64,000 bases of DNA from contig NZ_CP029552.1 of the NCBI RefSeq assembly GCF_003173775.1, positions 521,001 through 585,000 on the forward strand, read 5' to 3'. A model generated the notes under the pieces. The model saw only the letters and a list, made by a program, of their open reading frames with translations. It did no database searches and was not told the origin of the DNA. The DNA comes from Methylobacterium sp. 17Sr1-1 (GTDB taxonomy: Bacteria > Pseudomonadota > Alphaproteobacteria > Rhizobiales > Beijerinckiaceae). Positions 42,095-51,534 of this stretch are shown piece after piece. The first letter of the stretch is position 1. Each line of letters opens with the position of its first letter. Both the position numbers and the translations under genes were made by a program.

Positions 42095-44077
42095 ATGATC
42101 GGCCGGACCGGATGGGGTGAACGCGCTGTGCGCAGGATGCAGGCCATCGTCGATCTGTTCCGGATCGAGACCGCCAACACGGACCTGATGCGGGCGCAGA
42201 TGCGGGCCCTGCGCAACCAGGTGCCCTTGCTCTACGTCATCCTGGCGATCAACTCGACGGCGATCGCCGTCACCTATCTCGGCGTCGCGCCGAACTGGCT
42301 CACGGTCTACCCGCTCGGCGGCCTGCTGGCGCTGTGTTCCTTGCGCTTCGGGGTATGGCTGCGCGGACGCCGGCAGCCGCTGGACGAGACCCGGCTCGCC
42401 GCGAAGCTGCGGCTCACGGTCGGGCTCGCCGGCGCGCTGGCGGTCGGCTTCATGGCCTGGAGCTGCGCGCTCTTCGGCTACGGCGACGCCTACGCGCAGG
42501 CCCACATGCTGTTCTACGTCGGCACCACAACGATCGCCTGCGTGCTCTGCCTCGTGCACCTGCGCGCCGCGGCGCTCCTGGTGACGGCGATCGTCACGAT
42601 CCTGTTCTGCCTGCATGTCAGCCGCCTCGACAACCAGATCATGCGGGCGATCGGCCTCAACCTGGTGATCGTCAGCGCCGCCCTGGCCTTCGTGATCGTC
42701 GCCTATTACCGCGATTTCACCCGCCTGATCGGGCAGCAGGTCGAGCTCGAGCGCCTGAGCCGGGAGAACCTGCGGCTCGCCAATCTCGACACGCTGACCG
42801 AGCTGCCGAACCGCCGCAGCTTCTTCGCCTCCCTGGACCAGGCCGCGGCCGAGGCGGGGGCCGGGGGGCAGCCGTTCGTCGTCGGCCTGGTCGACCTCGA
42901 CGGGTTCAAGCCGGTGAACGACGCCCAGGGCCACGGCGCGGGCGACGCCGTGCTGCAGGAGGCCGCCCGGCGCCTGCACGCCGTGGTGGGCGGGGCCGGC
43001 GTGGTGGCGCGCCTCGGCGGCGACGAGTTCGGCCTCGTCCTGCGCGGCGCGACCGCGCTGGCGGCCACGGGCGAGGCGATCTGCGGCGCCCTGGCGATGC
43101 CGTTCCGGCTGCCGCATGGCGGCACCGCCCAGATCGGCGCCTCGATCGGCTTCGCCGCCTATCCGGAGGCGGGCCACAAGGCCGCCCAACTGGTCGAGCG
43201 GGCGGATTTCGCGCTCTATCACGCCAAGACGCACAGCCGCGGCGCCGCGATCCTCTTCACCGAAGAGCACGAGCGGCTGCTGCGCACCCAGAGCGTGATC
43301 GAGCAGGCCCTGCGCCACGCCGACCTGGCGCGGGAGCTGAACCTGGTCTTCCAGCCGATCGTCGATGCGCGGCGCGGCCGCACGGTGGCGTTCGAGGCGC
43401 TGGCGCGCTGGACCCATCCGGAACTCGGGCCGATCTCGCCGGCGGTGTTCATCCCGATCGCCGAGCGCGCGGGCCTCATCACCCGCATCACCGCGGTGCT
43501 GTTCGGCCAGGCGCTCGCCGCCGCCCGGGCCTGGCCCGAGCGGGTCGCCCTGTCCTTCAACCTGTCGATGGCCGACATCGCCTCGCCGCAAGCGGCCGCC
43601 GCCCTCGTCGCGGCCATCCGGGCGAGCGGCCTTCCGCCCGAGCGGGTGATCCTGGAAGTGACGGAGACCGCGCTGATCCAGGACGTGGCGCAGGCCCAGA
43701 CCGTGCTCGAGACCCTGAAGGCCAGCGGCATCGCCATCGCGCTCGACGATTTCGGCACCGGCTACTCGTCCCTGAGCTACGTCCACCGCCTGCCCCTCGA
43801 CAAGCTCAAGATCGACCGCAGCTTCGTCAGCGAGGTCACCACCGATCCGGCCAGCCGCGACATCATCACGTCGATCGCCGCGCTCGCCCGCAACCTGACG
43901 CTCGACTGCGTGGTGGAGGGGATCGAGACCGACGAGCAGGCCCGCCTGCTCAAGGAGCTCGGCTTCGTGCTGATGCAGGGCTACCATTTCGGCCGGCCGA
44001 TGGCCTTCCCCGACACCCTGCGCTACCTCGATTCCGAGGCGGTGCGGGCCATCCGGCCGGTCCAGGCGGTCGCCTGA
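42095..44077 (+). CDS. Membrane GGDEF-EAL protein (c-di-GMP turnover)
   Basis: A 660 aa protein. Residues ~45-215 form about six membrane helices with no recognised sensory motif. Then comes a GGDEF domain (LANLDTLTELPNRRSFFASL, intact LGGDEFGL) and an EAL domain with the catalytic sequence AFEALARW, NLSMADIA, ILEVTETALI, the metal-binding IALDDFGTGYSSLSYVHRLP, LKIDRSFV and VVEGIET. Both active sites look complete, so it could make and degrade c-di-GMP; in such hybrids phosphodiesterase activity often dominates. No RxxD site precedes GGDEF. ATG 42095. It is followed after 39 bp by a metallophosphatase gene. Confidence 0.93.
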   Translation: MIGRTGWGERAVRRMQAIVDLFRIETANTDLMRAQMRALRNQVPLLYVILAINSTAIAVTYLGVAPNWLTVYPLGGLLALCSLRFGVWLRGRRQPLDETRLAAKLRLTVGLAGALAVGFMAWSCALFGYGDAYAQAHMLFYVGTTTIACVLCLVHLRAAALLVTAIVTILFCLHVSRLDNQIMRAIGLNLVIVSAALAFVIVAYYRDFTRLIGQQVELERLSRENLRLANLDTLTELPNRRSFFASLDQAAAEAGAGGQPFVVGLVDLDGFKPVNDAQGHGAGDAVLQEAARRLHAVVGGAGVVARLGGDEFGLVLRGATALAATGEAICGALAMPFRLPHGGTAQIGASIGFAAYPEAGHKAAQLVERADFALYHAKTHSRGAAILFTEEHERLLRTQSVIEQALRHADLARELNLVFQPIVDARRGRTVAFEALARWTHPELGPISPAVFIPIAERAGLITRITAVLFGQALAAARAWPERVALSFNLSMADIASPQAAAALVAAIRASGLPPERVILEVTETALIQDVAQAQTVLETLKASGIAIALDDFGTGYSSLSYVHRLPLDKLKIDRSFVSEVTTDPASRDIITSIAALARNLTLDCVVEGIETDEQARLLKELGFVLMQGYHFGRPMAFPDTLRYLDSEAVRAIRPVQAVA

Positions 44078-44116
44078 CCGGGGGCACCCCGCGCCCCGGG
44101 AGGGGAGACAGGGTCC

Positions 44117-44770
44117 ATGCTCACCTACGCGATCGGCGACGTCCACGGCCGCGCCGACCTCCTCGCCCGCCTGCTCGCCCGGATCGAGGAGCACCGCGCC
44201 GGGCGCCCGCGCCGCCTGGTCTTCCTCGGCGACGCGATCGACCGCGGGCCCGACAGTGCCGGGGCGGTGGCCACCTTGCGCGACCTCCAGGCCCGCGAGC
44301 CGGACGCCGTGACCTGCCTAATGGGCAACCACGAGGCGATGCTGCTCGACGCGGCCGCCGGCACGAACCGCGACCTGTGGCGGATCAACGGCGGCGGTGC
44401 GGCGCTCGCCTCCTACGGCGCGGCGCATCCGGGCGAGCTGCCGGCGGAGGTCGTGGCCTGGATCGCCGCCCTGCCGACCCTGCACGGCGACTCGTTGCGC
44501 TGGTACGTCCATGGCGGCCTCGACCCGGCGCGCGATGCCGAGGCGAGCGACCGCGAGACCCGGCTGTGGATGCGCGAGCCGTTCCTGTCCGCGGGCCACG
44601 ATTTCGGCCGCCACGTCGTGCACGGCCACACCCCGACCCGGGACGGCCGGCCGGAGCTGCTTCCCCACCGCACCAACCTCGACACGGGCGCGGTGTTCGG
44701 CGGGCCGCTGACGGCCGGGGTGTTCACCGACGAGCAGGGACCGCCGGTGGCGGTGCTGGCGGTGCGGTAG
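44117..44770 (+). CDS. Metallophosphoesterase, PrpA/ApaH-like Ser/Thr phosphatase family
   Basis: A 217 aa protein of the calcineurin-like fold: metal motifs YAIGDVHGRADLL (GDxHG), VFLGDAIDRGPDS (GDxxDRG), LMGNHEAML (GNHE) and HVVHGHTPTRDG (GHTP). This set is that of PrpA/PrpB-type protein phosphatases and symmetrical Ap4A hydrolases. No signal peptide. GGGAGGGGAGACAG lies just before ATG 44117. It may be co-transcribed with the GGDEF-EAL gene. Substrate unresolved. Confidence 0.88.
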   Translation: MLTYAIGDVHGRADLLARLLARIEEHRAGRPRRLVFLGDAIDRGPDSAGAVATLRDLQAREPDAVTCLMGNHEAMLLDAAAGTNRDLWRINGGGAALASYGAAHPGELPAEVVAWIAALPTLHGDSLRWYVHGGLDPARDAEASDRETRLWMREPFLSAGHDFGRHVVHGHTPTRDGRPELLPHRTNLDTGAVFGGPLTAGVFTDEQGPPVAVLAVR

Positions 44771-44862
44771 GGGGCGCCCGTCCCGTTCTCCCGACGGATT
44801 CTGAAGCCCTCGATGTCGTCCCGGGTTCCGCTGCGCGGCCCCGGGACGACCATGGGGGTGTA

Positions 44863-44889
44863 GAGCCCGCCGGCGATGCCGACGGGCTC
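44863..44889 (-). terminator. Probable stem-loop downstream of transketolase
   Basis: On the minus strand GAGCCCGTCGGC pairs (one G-T wobble) with GCCGGCGGGCTC around a 3-base loop, 14 bp after the transketolase stop. No T run follows, so termination strength is unclear. Confidence 0.45.
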
Positions 44890-44902
44890 CTGCACACCTG
44901 TC

Positions 44903-46978
44903 TCAGCTCTTCTTCGCCAACTGGGCGCGCGCGGCCTCCAGCACCTTCTCCGGCGTGAAGCCGAACTTGCTCTGCAGATCCTTGATCGGTGCCGAGGAGC
45001 CGAAGGTGTGCATGCCGAGGATCGTGCCGGTGCTGCCGGCGTAGCGGTCCCAGCCGATCACCGAGCCCTGCTCGACCGCGACGCGGGCGGTCACCTCGGG
45101 CGGCAGCACGCTGTTGCGGTAGGCCTCGTCCTGCTGCTCGAACAGGTCCCAGGACGGCATCGACACCACCCGGGCCTTCACGCCCTCGGCCTTCAGCGTC
45201 TCGTAGGCGCCGAGGCAGAGCTGCACCTCCGAGCCGGTGCCGATCAGGATCACGTCGGGCTTGGCCTCCTCGGCGCCGGCGAGCACGTAGGCGCCCTTGG
45301 CGGTGCCCGACGCCGGGGCGTACTTGTCCCGGTCGACGGTCGGGAGCGGCTGGCGGCTCAGCGCCAGCACCGCCGGCTGGTGCTTGAGGGTCATGATGAC
45401 CCGGTACGCCTCCGCCACCTCGTTGGCGTCGGCCGGCCGGAAGGTGACGAGGCCGGGGATCGCGCGGAGCGCCAGCAGGTGCTCCACCGGCTGGTGCGTC
45501 GGCCCGTCCTCGCCCACGCCGATCGAATCGTGGGTGAAGACGTGGAAGACCGGCAGCTCCATCAGGGCGGCGAGCCGGATCGGCGGGCGCATGTAGTCGG
45601 AGAAGACCAGGAAGGTCGCCCCGTAGGCGCGCAGGCCGACGAGGCCGAGGCCGTTGACGATCGAGCCCATCGCGTGCTCGCGCACGCCGAAATGGATGTT
45701 GCGGCCGCCGGGCGTGAACGGCCCGAGGGTGCCGGCCTCCGGGCTCTCGAGCTTGGTCTTGTTCGAGGGCGCGAGGTCGGCCGAGCCGCCGAGCAGCCAC
45801 GGCACCCGGTTGGCGAGCGCGTTCAGCACCTTGCCCGACGATTCGCGGGTCGCGAGGCCCTTGGCGTCGGCCGGGAAGACCGGGATGTCGGCGTCCCATC
45901 CCTCCGGTAGCTCACCGTCGAGATAGGCCGCGAGGTCCTTGGCGAGGGCCGCGTCCCCGGCCTTCACCTCCTCGACCAAAGCCAGCCACTCCTCGCGCAA
46001 AGCCTTGCCGCGGGCACCGATACCCTTGCGGAAATTGTCGTAGACGCCGTCCGGCACCAGGAACTGGGCGTCCTCCGGCCAGCCATAGGCGCGCTTGGCG
46101 CCCTTGACCTCGTCGGGGCCGAGCGCGTCCGAGTGGGCCTTCGGGGTGCCCTGCTTCGTCGGCGCGCCGTAGCCGATCACCGAGTTGACGATGATCAGCG
46201 TCGGGCGGTCGCCCGATTGCAGGAAGGTCTCGAGGGCGTGGGACACCGCCACCGTGTCGTTGGCGTCGGCGACGCGCAGCACCTGCCAGCCATAGGCCAG
46301 GAAGCGGGCGGCGACCTCCTCGCTGAAGGCGAGGTCGGTGTGGCCCTCGATGGTGATGGTGTTGTTGTCGTAGATCCAGCACAGGTTCGACAGGCGCAGG
46401 TGCCCGGCGATCGAGGCGGCCTCCGACGCCACGCCCTCCATCAGGTCGCCGTCGCTGCACAGGGCGTAGACGTTGTAGTCGAAGAGCGGCTGGTCGCCGT
46501 AGGCCAGGCGCTCGCCGAGGAAGCGGCCGCCCATCGCCATGCCGACGGAGTTGGCCACGCCCTGGCCGAGCGGTCCGGTCGTCACCTCGACGCCGGTGGT
46601 GAAGTGGTATTCCGGGTGGCCCGGGGTGCGGCTGTCGAGCTGGCGGAACTTCTTGATGTCTTCGAGGCTCACCGCCGGGGCGTTGCCCCCGTCCTTCTCC
46701 GCCACCTCGGCGAGGTGGAGCAGGCTGTAGAGCAGCATCGAGGCGTGGCCGACCGAGAGCACGAAGCGGTCGCGGTTCGGCCAGTGCGGATGCGCCGGGT
46801 CGTAGCGCAGGTAGTGGTTCCACAGGGTGAAGGCGACCGGGGCGAGCCCGAGGGGCGCGCCGGCATGGCCCGAATTCGCCTTCTGCACCGCGTCGATCGT
46901 CAGCGTGCGGATCGTGTCGATGCTGCGCTGGTCGATCTCGCTGGTGCCGGCCTTCGGCTTGGTGTCGGCTGCGCTCAT
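44903..46978 (-). CDS. tkt: Transketolase
   Basis: A 691 aa thiamine-diphosphate enzyme of the pentose phosphate pathway (and, in methylotrophs, related carbon-rearrangement routes), transferring two-carbon ketol groups. It has [19 protein letters not shown], the ThDP motif [20 protein letters not shown] (GDG...), and the pyrimidine-domain [16 protein letters not shown] and [20 protein letters not shown]. Length is close to E. coli TktA (663). ATG 46978. The gene stands alone, with GH15 upstream in the same direction. Confidence 0.96.
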   Translation of the reverse strand: MSAADTKPKAGTSEIDQRSIDTIRTLTIDAVQKANSGHAGAPLGLAPVAFTLWNHYLRYDPAHPHWPNRDRFVLSVGHASMLLYSLLHLAEVAEKDGGNAPAVSLEDIKKFRQLDSRTPGHPEYHFTTGVEVTTGPLGQGVANSVGMAMGGRFLGERLAYGDQPLFDYNVYALCSDGDLMEGVASEAASIAGHLRLSNLCWIYDNNTITIEGHTDLAFSEEVAARFLAYGWQVLRVADANDTVAVSHALETFLQSGDRPTLIIVNSVIGYGAPTKQGTPKAHSDALGPDEVKGAKRAYGWPEDAQFLVPDGVYDNFRKGIGARGKALREEWLALVEEVKAGDAALAKDLAAYLDGELPEGWDADIPVFPADAKGLATRESSGKVLNALANRVPWLLGGSADLAPSNKTKLESPEAGTLGPFTPGGRNIHFGVREHAMGSIVNGLGLVGLRAYGATFLVFSDYMRPPIRLAALMELPVFHVFTHDSIGVGEDGPTHQPVEHLLALRAIPGLVTFRPADANEVAEAYRVIMTLKHQPAVLALSRQPLPTVDRDKYAPASGTAKGAYVLAGAEEAKPDVILIGTGSEVQLCLGAYETLKAEGVKARVVSMPSWDLFEQQDEAYRNSVLPPEVTARVAVEQGSVIGWDRYAGSTGTILGMHTFGSSAPIKDLQSKFGFTPEKVLEAARAQLAKKS

Positions 46979-47014
46979 CTCAGGGCCTCGTGACAGTAGG
47001 GGTGCCGGGGCGCC

Positions 47015-48928
47015 TCACGACGCCGCGCTCTGGGCCGCCTGCGGGTGCATCGCGGGCGCCTCGCCCGGATGGCCCGACGGGTCGGGGTCTCCGCCGCGCT
47101 CCTTAGCGGGTCCGATCGTCCGACTGAAGTTCAGAAGCGTGTTGACGAGCGCGACATGGCTGAACGCCTGCGGAAAATTGCCGACCTGGCGCTTGCGCAC
47201 CGGGTCGTACTCCTCGGCCAGCAGCCCGACATCGTTGCACAGGGCGAGCAGCCGCTCGATCAGGGCCCGCGCCTCGTCGCGCCGGCCGAGGCCGATCAGG
47301 TTGTCGGCGTACCAGAAGCTGCACGGCAGGAAGGCGCCCTCGCCGGCGGGCAGGCCGTCGGTCGAGCTGCCGTCGGTACTCTTGCCGCTCGTGTCGTAGC
47401 GCAGGATGAAGCCTTCGTGCATCAGGTCGCGGCCGATCGCCTCGACGGTGCCGACGACCCGCGGGTCGTCCTGGGGCAGGAAGCCCATATGGGCGATCAG
47501 CAGCAGGCTCGCATCGAGGTCCTTCGAGCCGTAGTACTGCACGAAGCTGTTGAGCTCCTTGTCGAAGCCCTTCTCGCAGACCTCGCGGTGGATCCGGTCG
47601 CGCACCCCGCGCCAGCGCTCGACCGCCTTGGCGTCGCCGGCGGTCGGCTCGTCGGCCGGATGAACCTGGGAAATTTGCGCGTCGTAGAAGCGGATCGCCC
47701 GGTCGAAGGCGACCCAGGCCATCACCTTCGAGTGGACGAAGTGCTTGCGTCCGCCGCGCACCTCCCAGATGCCCTCGTCGGGCTCGCTCCAGACCCGCTC
47801 CAGGTGGTCGAGCAGGGCGCGCCCGACCCTGACGCCCGATTCGTCGGCGAGCATCCCGCGCTGGTGGGCCTGGAACAGGGCGTCGAACAATTCGCCGTAG
47901 ACGTCGAGCTGGAATTGCTGCGACGCTGCGTTGCCGATCCGCACCGGGCGCGAGCCCTCGTAGCCGGGCAGCCAGTCGAGCTCGATCTCGGGGAGAAGCC
48001 GCTCGCCGGCGATGCCGTAGAGGATGTGGGCCTGCTCCGGGCTGCCGGCCACCGCGCGGGTCAGCCAGTCGCGCCAGGCCCGGGCCTCGTCGATGTAGCC
48101 CGCATCCATCAGAGCGAGCAGCGTGAAGGTCGAGTCGCGCAGCCAGCAGAACCGGTAGTCCCAGTTGCGCACGCCGCCGATCTCCTCCGGCAGCGAGGTG
48201 GTGGGCGCCGCCACGATGCCGCCGGTCGGCCGGTAGATCAGCGCCTTCAGGGTCAGGAGCGAGCGGGTCAGCACCGCGTCCCAGGGCGTGCCGCCGTGGC
48301 AGCGCTGGCACCAGGAACGCCACCAGGCGGTGGTGGAGGCCAGCATCTTGCGCGGCTCGATCGGGGCCGGGTCCTCCTCGTGCGAGAGGCCGTAGCTCAG
48401 CACGAAGGACACGCTCTTGCCCGCCTCGACGGTGAAATCCGACACCGTCGACTGGCCGACGCCTTTCAGAGGCGCACGGGTGCGCAGGACGAGCTTGTTG
48501 GGGCCGGCGATGGCCCGCAGATCGTCGTTCTCGCTGCGCGAGACCCAGGGAATCGCGGAGCCGTAATCGAAGCGCACCACCAGGTCCATGCGCATCGCCA
48601 CCCGGCCGCGCACGCCCTCGACGAGGCGCACCAGGTGGGTGCCGTCCTCGACCGGCATGTAGTCGATCACCCGCACCGCGCCCTCGGCGGTCTCGTGGGT
48701 GGTCTCGAGCACCAGGGTGTTCTCGCGGTAGCACCGGGTGGTCGTCGCCTGCTCGGCGGGCGCGATGCGCCAGTGGCCGTGATCCTCGCGGGTGCCGAGC
48801 AGGGCCGCGAAGCACGCCGAGGCATCGAAGCGCGGCCAGCACAGCCAGTCCACGCTGCCGTCGCGCCCGATCAGCGCGGCGCTGCGCCCGTCGCCGACGA
48901 GTGCGTAATCCTCGATGAGCAGCGCCAT
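47015..48928 (-). CDS. GH15 glucoamylase/trehalase-like glycoside hydrolase
   Basis: A 637 aa protein of the GH15 family: the N-terminal beta domain ALLIEDYALVGDGRSAALIG, then RDGSVDWLCWPRFDA; the catalytic (alpha/alpha)6 barrel GGVRNWDYRFCWLRDSTFTL; and EGIWEVRGGRKHFVHSKVMA, the first acidic catalytic motif. The bacterial members closest to this pattern include trehalases and dextran/glucan-releasing enzymes. No signal peptide, so cytosolic. It lies 36 bp upstream of tkt on the same strand, perhaps co-transcribed, and with otsB suggests intracellular trehalose or glycogen turnover. Confidence 0.9.
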   Translation of the reverse strand: MALLIEDYALVGDGRSAALIGRDGSVDWLCWPRFDASACFAALLGTREDHGHWRIAPAEQATTTRCYRENTLVLETTHETAEGAVRVIDYMPVEDGTHLVRLVEGVRGRVAMRMDLVVRFDYGSAIPWVSRSENDDLRAIAGPNKLVLRTRAPLKGVGQSTVSDFTVEAGKSVSFVLSYGLSHEEDPAPIEPRKMLASTTAWWRSWCQRCHGGTPWDAVLTRSLLTLKALIYRPTGGIVAAPTTSLPEEIGGVRNWDYRFCWLRDSTFTLLALMDAGYIDEARAWRDWLTRAVAGSPEQAHILYGIAGERLLPEIELDWLPGYEGSRPVRIGNAASQQFQLDVYGELFDALFQAHQRGMLADESGVRVGRALLDHLERVWSEPDEGIWEVRGGRKHFVHSKVMAWVAFDRAIRFYDAQISQVHPADEPTAGDAKAVERWRGVRDRIHREVCEKGFDKELNSFVQYYGSKDLDASLLLIAHMGFLPQDDPRVVGTVEAIGRDLMHEGFILRYDTSGKSTDGSSTDGLPAGEGAFLPCSFWYADNLIGLGRRDEARALIERLLALCNDVGLLAEEYDPVRKRQVGNFPQAFSHVALVNTLLNFSRTIGPAKERGGDPDPSGHPGEAPAMHPQAAQSAAS

Positions 48929-49020
48929 GGTGCGTCCCGAACAGTGCCGTGACGCGGTTAGCTAGAGCGGCCTTTCTTCTGGTCCAACCCGGGCTCCGCC
49001 CTCCGGGATGCGAGCCGGGC

Positions 49021-49665
49021 TCAGCGCCGGCGGTCGATCAGGTCGATCATCGCCGCGCCCGCATTGGTCACGCCGTCGCCGAGCGCCACCATGGTCTGCG
49101 TCACCAGCCCGCCGGTCGGCGCGAAGGGCAGCCAGGGCGCGCGCTCCGGCTCCGCCCCGCCGCTCGCCGTGCGGGTCGCCGGCGTCGGCTTCTCGGCGGT
49201 CGCCGTTCGGACCTTGAGGTCGTCGGGCCGGACCGGCGGGCGCAGATCCGCCAGGGCCGGCACCGCCCGGGGGCGATGGGTGGCCGTGCGGCGCAGGACC
49301 TTCTCCTGCCTGGTCTCCTTCGCCTCCTGGTTCGGCAGCAGCGGCAGCACCGGCATCGGGGCCTCGGCCGGCAGGCCGGCGATCAGCGGGAATTGCTGCT
49401 CGAATTCGAGCGGGTAGGACGCGCGCACCCGTCCGTCGGCCTCGGGCACGATGCGGAAGAGGTCGCCGCCCGGCAGCGGCTGCAACGCCGCGACGTGGCT
49501 CTCCGGCGCCCGCGGCGGGGCCTCGCGCCAGTACAGCGAGCCCGCGGCGAGGCAGGCCGCCACGCAGGCGGTGGGCAGGAGCGGCAGGTAGCCCCGCGAG
49601 GCGCCGGGCAGGTTGCCGATCGCGCTCGTCTCCGCCGGCTTGCGCGTCCGCCCGTTCTGCCGCAT
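49021..49665 (-). CDS. Unknown membrane-anchored protein
   Basis: A 214 aa protein. ATG 49665 has GGGAGG about 5 bases upstream and was preferred to 49686. A basic N terminus precedes one hydrophobic segment (LLPTACVAACLAAGSLYW, about residues 29-46), then a Pro/Ala-rich periplasmic part with FRIVPEADGRVRASYPLEFE and C-terminal VTQTMVALGDGVTNAGAAMI, then DLIDRRR. No family recognised. It may be a divergently expressed envelope protein; the gene faces away from nasT. Confidence 0.7.
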   Translation of the reverse strand: MRQNGRTRKPAETSAIGNLPGASRGYLPLLPTACVAACLAAGSLYWREAPPRAPESHVAALQPLPGGDLFRIVPEADGRVRASYPLEFEQQFPLIAGLPAEAPMPVLPLLPNQEAKETRQEKVLRRTATHRPRAVPALADLRPPVRPDDLKVRTATAEKPTPATRTASGGAEPERAPWLPFAPTGGLVTQTMVALGDGVTNAGAAMIDLIDRRR

Positions 49666-49878
49666 CCGAACCTCCCGCTCGATCATGGCGGGAGTGAAGC
49701 CTGCGTTTCGGGCCGAAGCGGGGCCGTTTCTTTGCGCTTTCGTGTCGACGGGCCGATCCGTGCCTTTCGGGGGTGTCGCCCGAACCTCCCCCGGGGTAAG
49801 GTTCGGTCCTGCCGCTTCTTGTCCGTCCCGGGGCCGAGCACCGTCTCAGGCCCGACATTTGCGTGATCCGACGCCGAC

Positions 49879-50499
49879 ATGCCCGACCGCGCAACCCCCT
49901 CGGCCCCGTCCTCCGGGGACAACAGCCTCGTCATCGCCGTCGTCGACCCGAGCCGCGCCCGGGCCGCGATCCTGGAGGAGGGCCTGCGCGCCGTCGAGGG
50001 CGCGCGGGTGGTGGTGATCCCCGACACCGCCGACCTCCTCGACCGGCTCTCCGCCCTTTCGCCCGACGTGGTGGTGATCCACCTCGAGAGCCCGAGCCGC
50101 GACCTCCTGGAGCAGATGTTCGGGGTCTCGCGCCTCGTCGAACGCCCGGTGGCGATGTTCGTCGACCGCTCGGACGCGCCGATGATGCAGGCGGCGGTGG
50201 ATGCCGGCATCTCCGCCTACATCGTCGACGGCTTGCGCGCCGAGCGGATCAAACCGATCATCGAGATCGCGATCCTGCGCTTCAACGCCTTCGCGCGGCT
50301 CCAGCGCGAGCTCTCGGAGGCCAAGAGCGAGCTCGCCGACCGCAAGCTGATCGAGCGCGCCAAGGGCATCCTGATGAGCGCCAAGGGCCTGACCGAGGAC
50401 GAGGCCTACAAGCAGCTGCGCCGCAAGGCCATGAACGAGAAGCGCAAGATCGTCGACATCGCCCGCGCCATCGTCACCGCCGCGGACCTGCTCGGATGA
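49879..50499 (+). CDS. nasT: NasT-type ANTAR antitermination regulator
   Basis: A 206 aa protein: a receiver-like domain (about 17-130) and a C-terminal ANTAR RNA-binding domain (ELADRKLIERAKGILMSAKG, then LTEDEAYKQLRRKAMNEKRK, then IVDIARAIV). NasT binds paired hairpins in the leader of nitrate-assimilation transcripts and lets polymerase pass a terminator; NasS holds it inactive when nitrate is absent. The receiver has His where the acceptor Asp would be (VVVIHLESPSRD), consistent with control by protein partner rather than phosphate. It overlaps nasS by 4 bases. Confidence 0.92.
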   Translation: MPDRATPSAPSSGDNSLVIAVVDPSRARAAILEEGLRAVEGARVVVIPDTADLLDRLSALSPDVVVIHLESPSRDLLEQMFGVSRLVERPVAMFVDRSDAPMMQAAVDAGISAYIVDGLRAERIKPIIEIAILRFNAFARLQRELSEAKSELADRKLIERAKGILMSAKGLTEDEAYKQLRRKAMNEKRKIVDIARAIVTAADLLG

Positions 50500-51509
50500 G
50501 GCTGCAGCTCGGCTACGTCCCGCTCACCGACGCCGCGGTGCTGGTCGCCGCGGTGGAGCGCGGCTTCACGGCGGAGGAGGGGCTGGAGGTCGACCTCGTC
50601 GCCGAGCCGTCCTGGGCCACCTTGCGCGACCGCCTGGCCCTCGGCCTCCTCGACGGCGCCCACATCCTGGCCCCGCTCGCGCTCGCCTGCCATCTCGGCC
50701 TCTCCGGGCCGCAGGCCCGCCTGATCGCGCCCGCGGCGCTCGCCCGCGACGGCAACGCCGTGACCCTGTCGCTGCCGCTCTGGCGGGCACTCGATGCCGC
50801 TTCCGACGCCGTGCCCGACGTCGCCCGGGCGCTGGCCCGGGTGGCCGAGGCGCGCGCGGGCGAGGGGCGGCCGCTGACGCTCGCCACCGTCCACCCGTTC
50901 TCCAGCCACACCTACCAGTGGCGGCGCCTGCTGGCCCTGGGCGGCAGCTCGCTCTCGGCGGTGCGCCTCGTCGTGGTGCCGCCGCCCCGCACCGTCGAGG
51001 CGCTGGAGCGCGGCCTGATCGACGGCTTCTGCGTCGGCGCGCCGTGGAGCAGCGTCGCGGTCGAGGCCGGGGTCGGGCGCATCGCGGCCCTCGGGGTCGC
51101 CATCGCCCCGGGCTGCCCGGAGAAGGTGCTGGCGCTGCCGGCCGAGATGGAGGATCGGGCGGCGCCGCTCCTGCGCGCGGTGAGGCGGGCGGCGCGCTGG
51201 TGCGGCGAGCCGGGAAACCGCGAGGCGCTGGCCGCGCTCCTCGGGCATCCGCGCCATCTCGGGCTCGATCCGGCGCTGATCCTGCGCGGGCTGTCCGGAT
51301 CGCTGCGGCTCGCGCCGGGCGGCCCGGTGGTCGCCGTCGGGAATTACATCGCCCTCGGCGAGGCGGAGCTGATCCCCGATCCGGCCGCCCTCGGCTGGCT
51401 GTTCGCCGAGATGGCGGCGGCGGGGCAGGTCGAGGCGGGGCATGTCGAGGCGGGCGCGGGGCCGGACGCCGCGGGATTGTATCGGGCCGATCTGCTGGCG
51501 GCGGCGTGA
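50496..51509 (+). CDS. nasS: NasS-type nitrate sensor (periplasmic-binding fold, cytosolic)
   Basis: A 337 aa relative of NrtA/CmpA binding proteins without a signal peptide: MRLQLGYVPLTDAAVLVAAV, the substrate pocket LATVHPFSSHTYQWRRLLAL and DGFCVGAPWSSVAVEAGVGR. Cytosolic NasS binds nitrate or nitrite and then releases NasT. The ATG at 50496 overlaps the nasT stop, so the two are made together. No nitrate transporter, nas reductase or leader hairpin pair is next to them; the regulated genes must be elsewhere. Confidence 0.9.
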   Translation: MRLQLGYVPLTDAAVLVAAVERGFTAEEGLEVDLVAEPSWATLRDRLALGLLDGAHILAPLALACHLGLSGPQARLIAPAALARDGNAVTLSLPLWRALDAASDAVPDVARALARVAEARAGEGRPLTLATVHPFSSHTYQWRRLLALGGSSLSAVRLVVVPPPRTVEALERGLIDGFCVGAPWSSVAVEAGVGRIAALGVAIAPGCPEKVLALPAEMEDRAAPLLRAVRRAARWCGEPGNREALAALLGHPRHLGLDPALILRGLSGSLRLAPGGPVVAVGNYIALGEAELIPDPAALGWLFAEMAAAGQVEAGHVEAGAGPDAAGLYRADLLAAA

Positions 51510-51534
51510 ACGCGAGTCGGATGGAACTCGGGGT

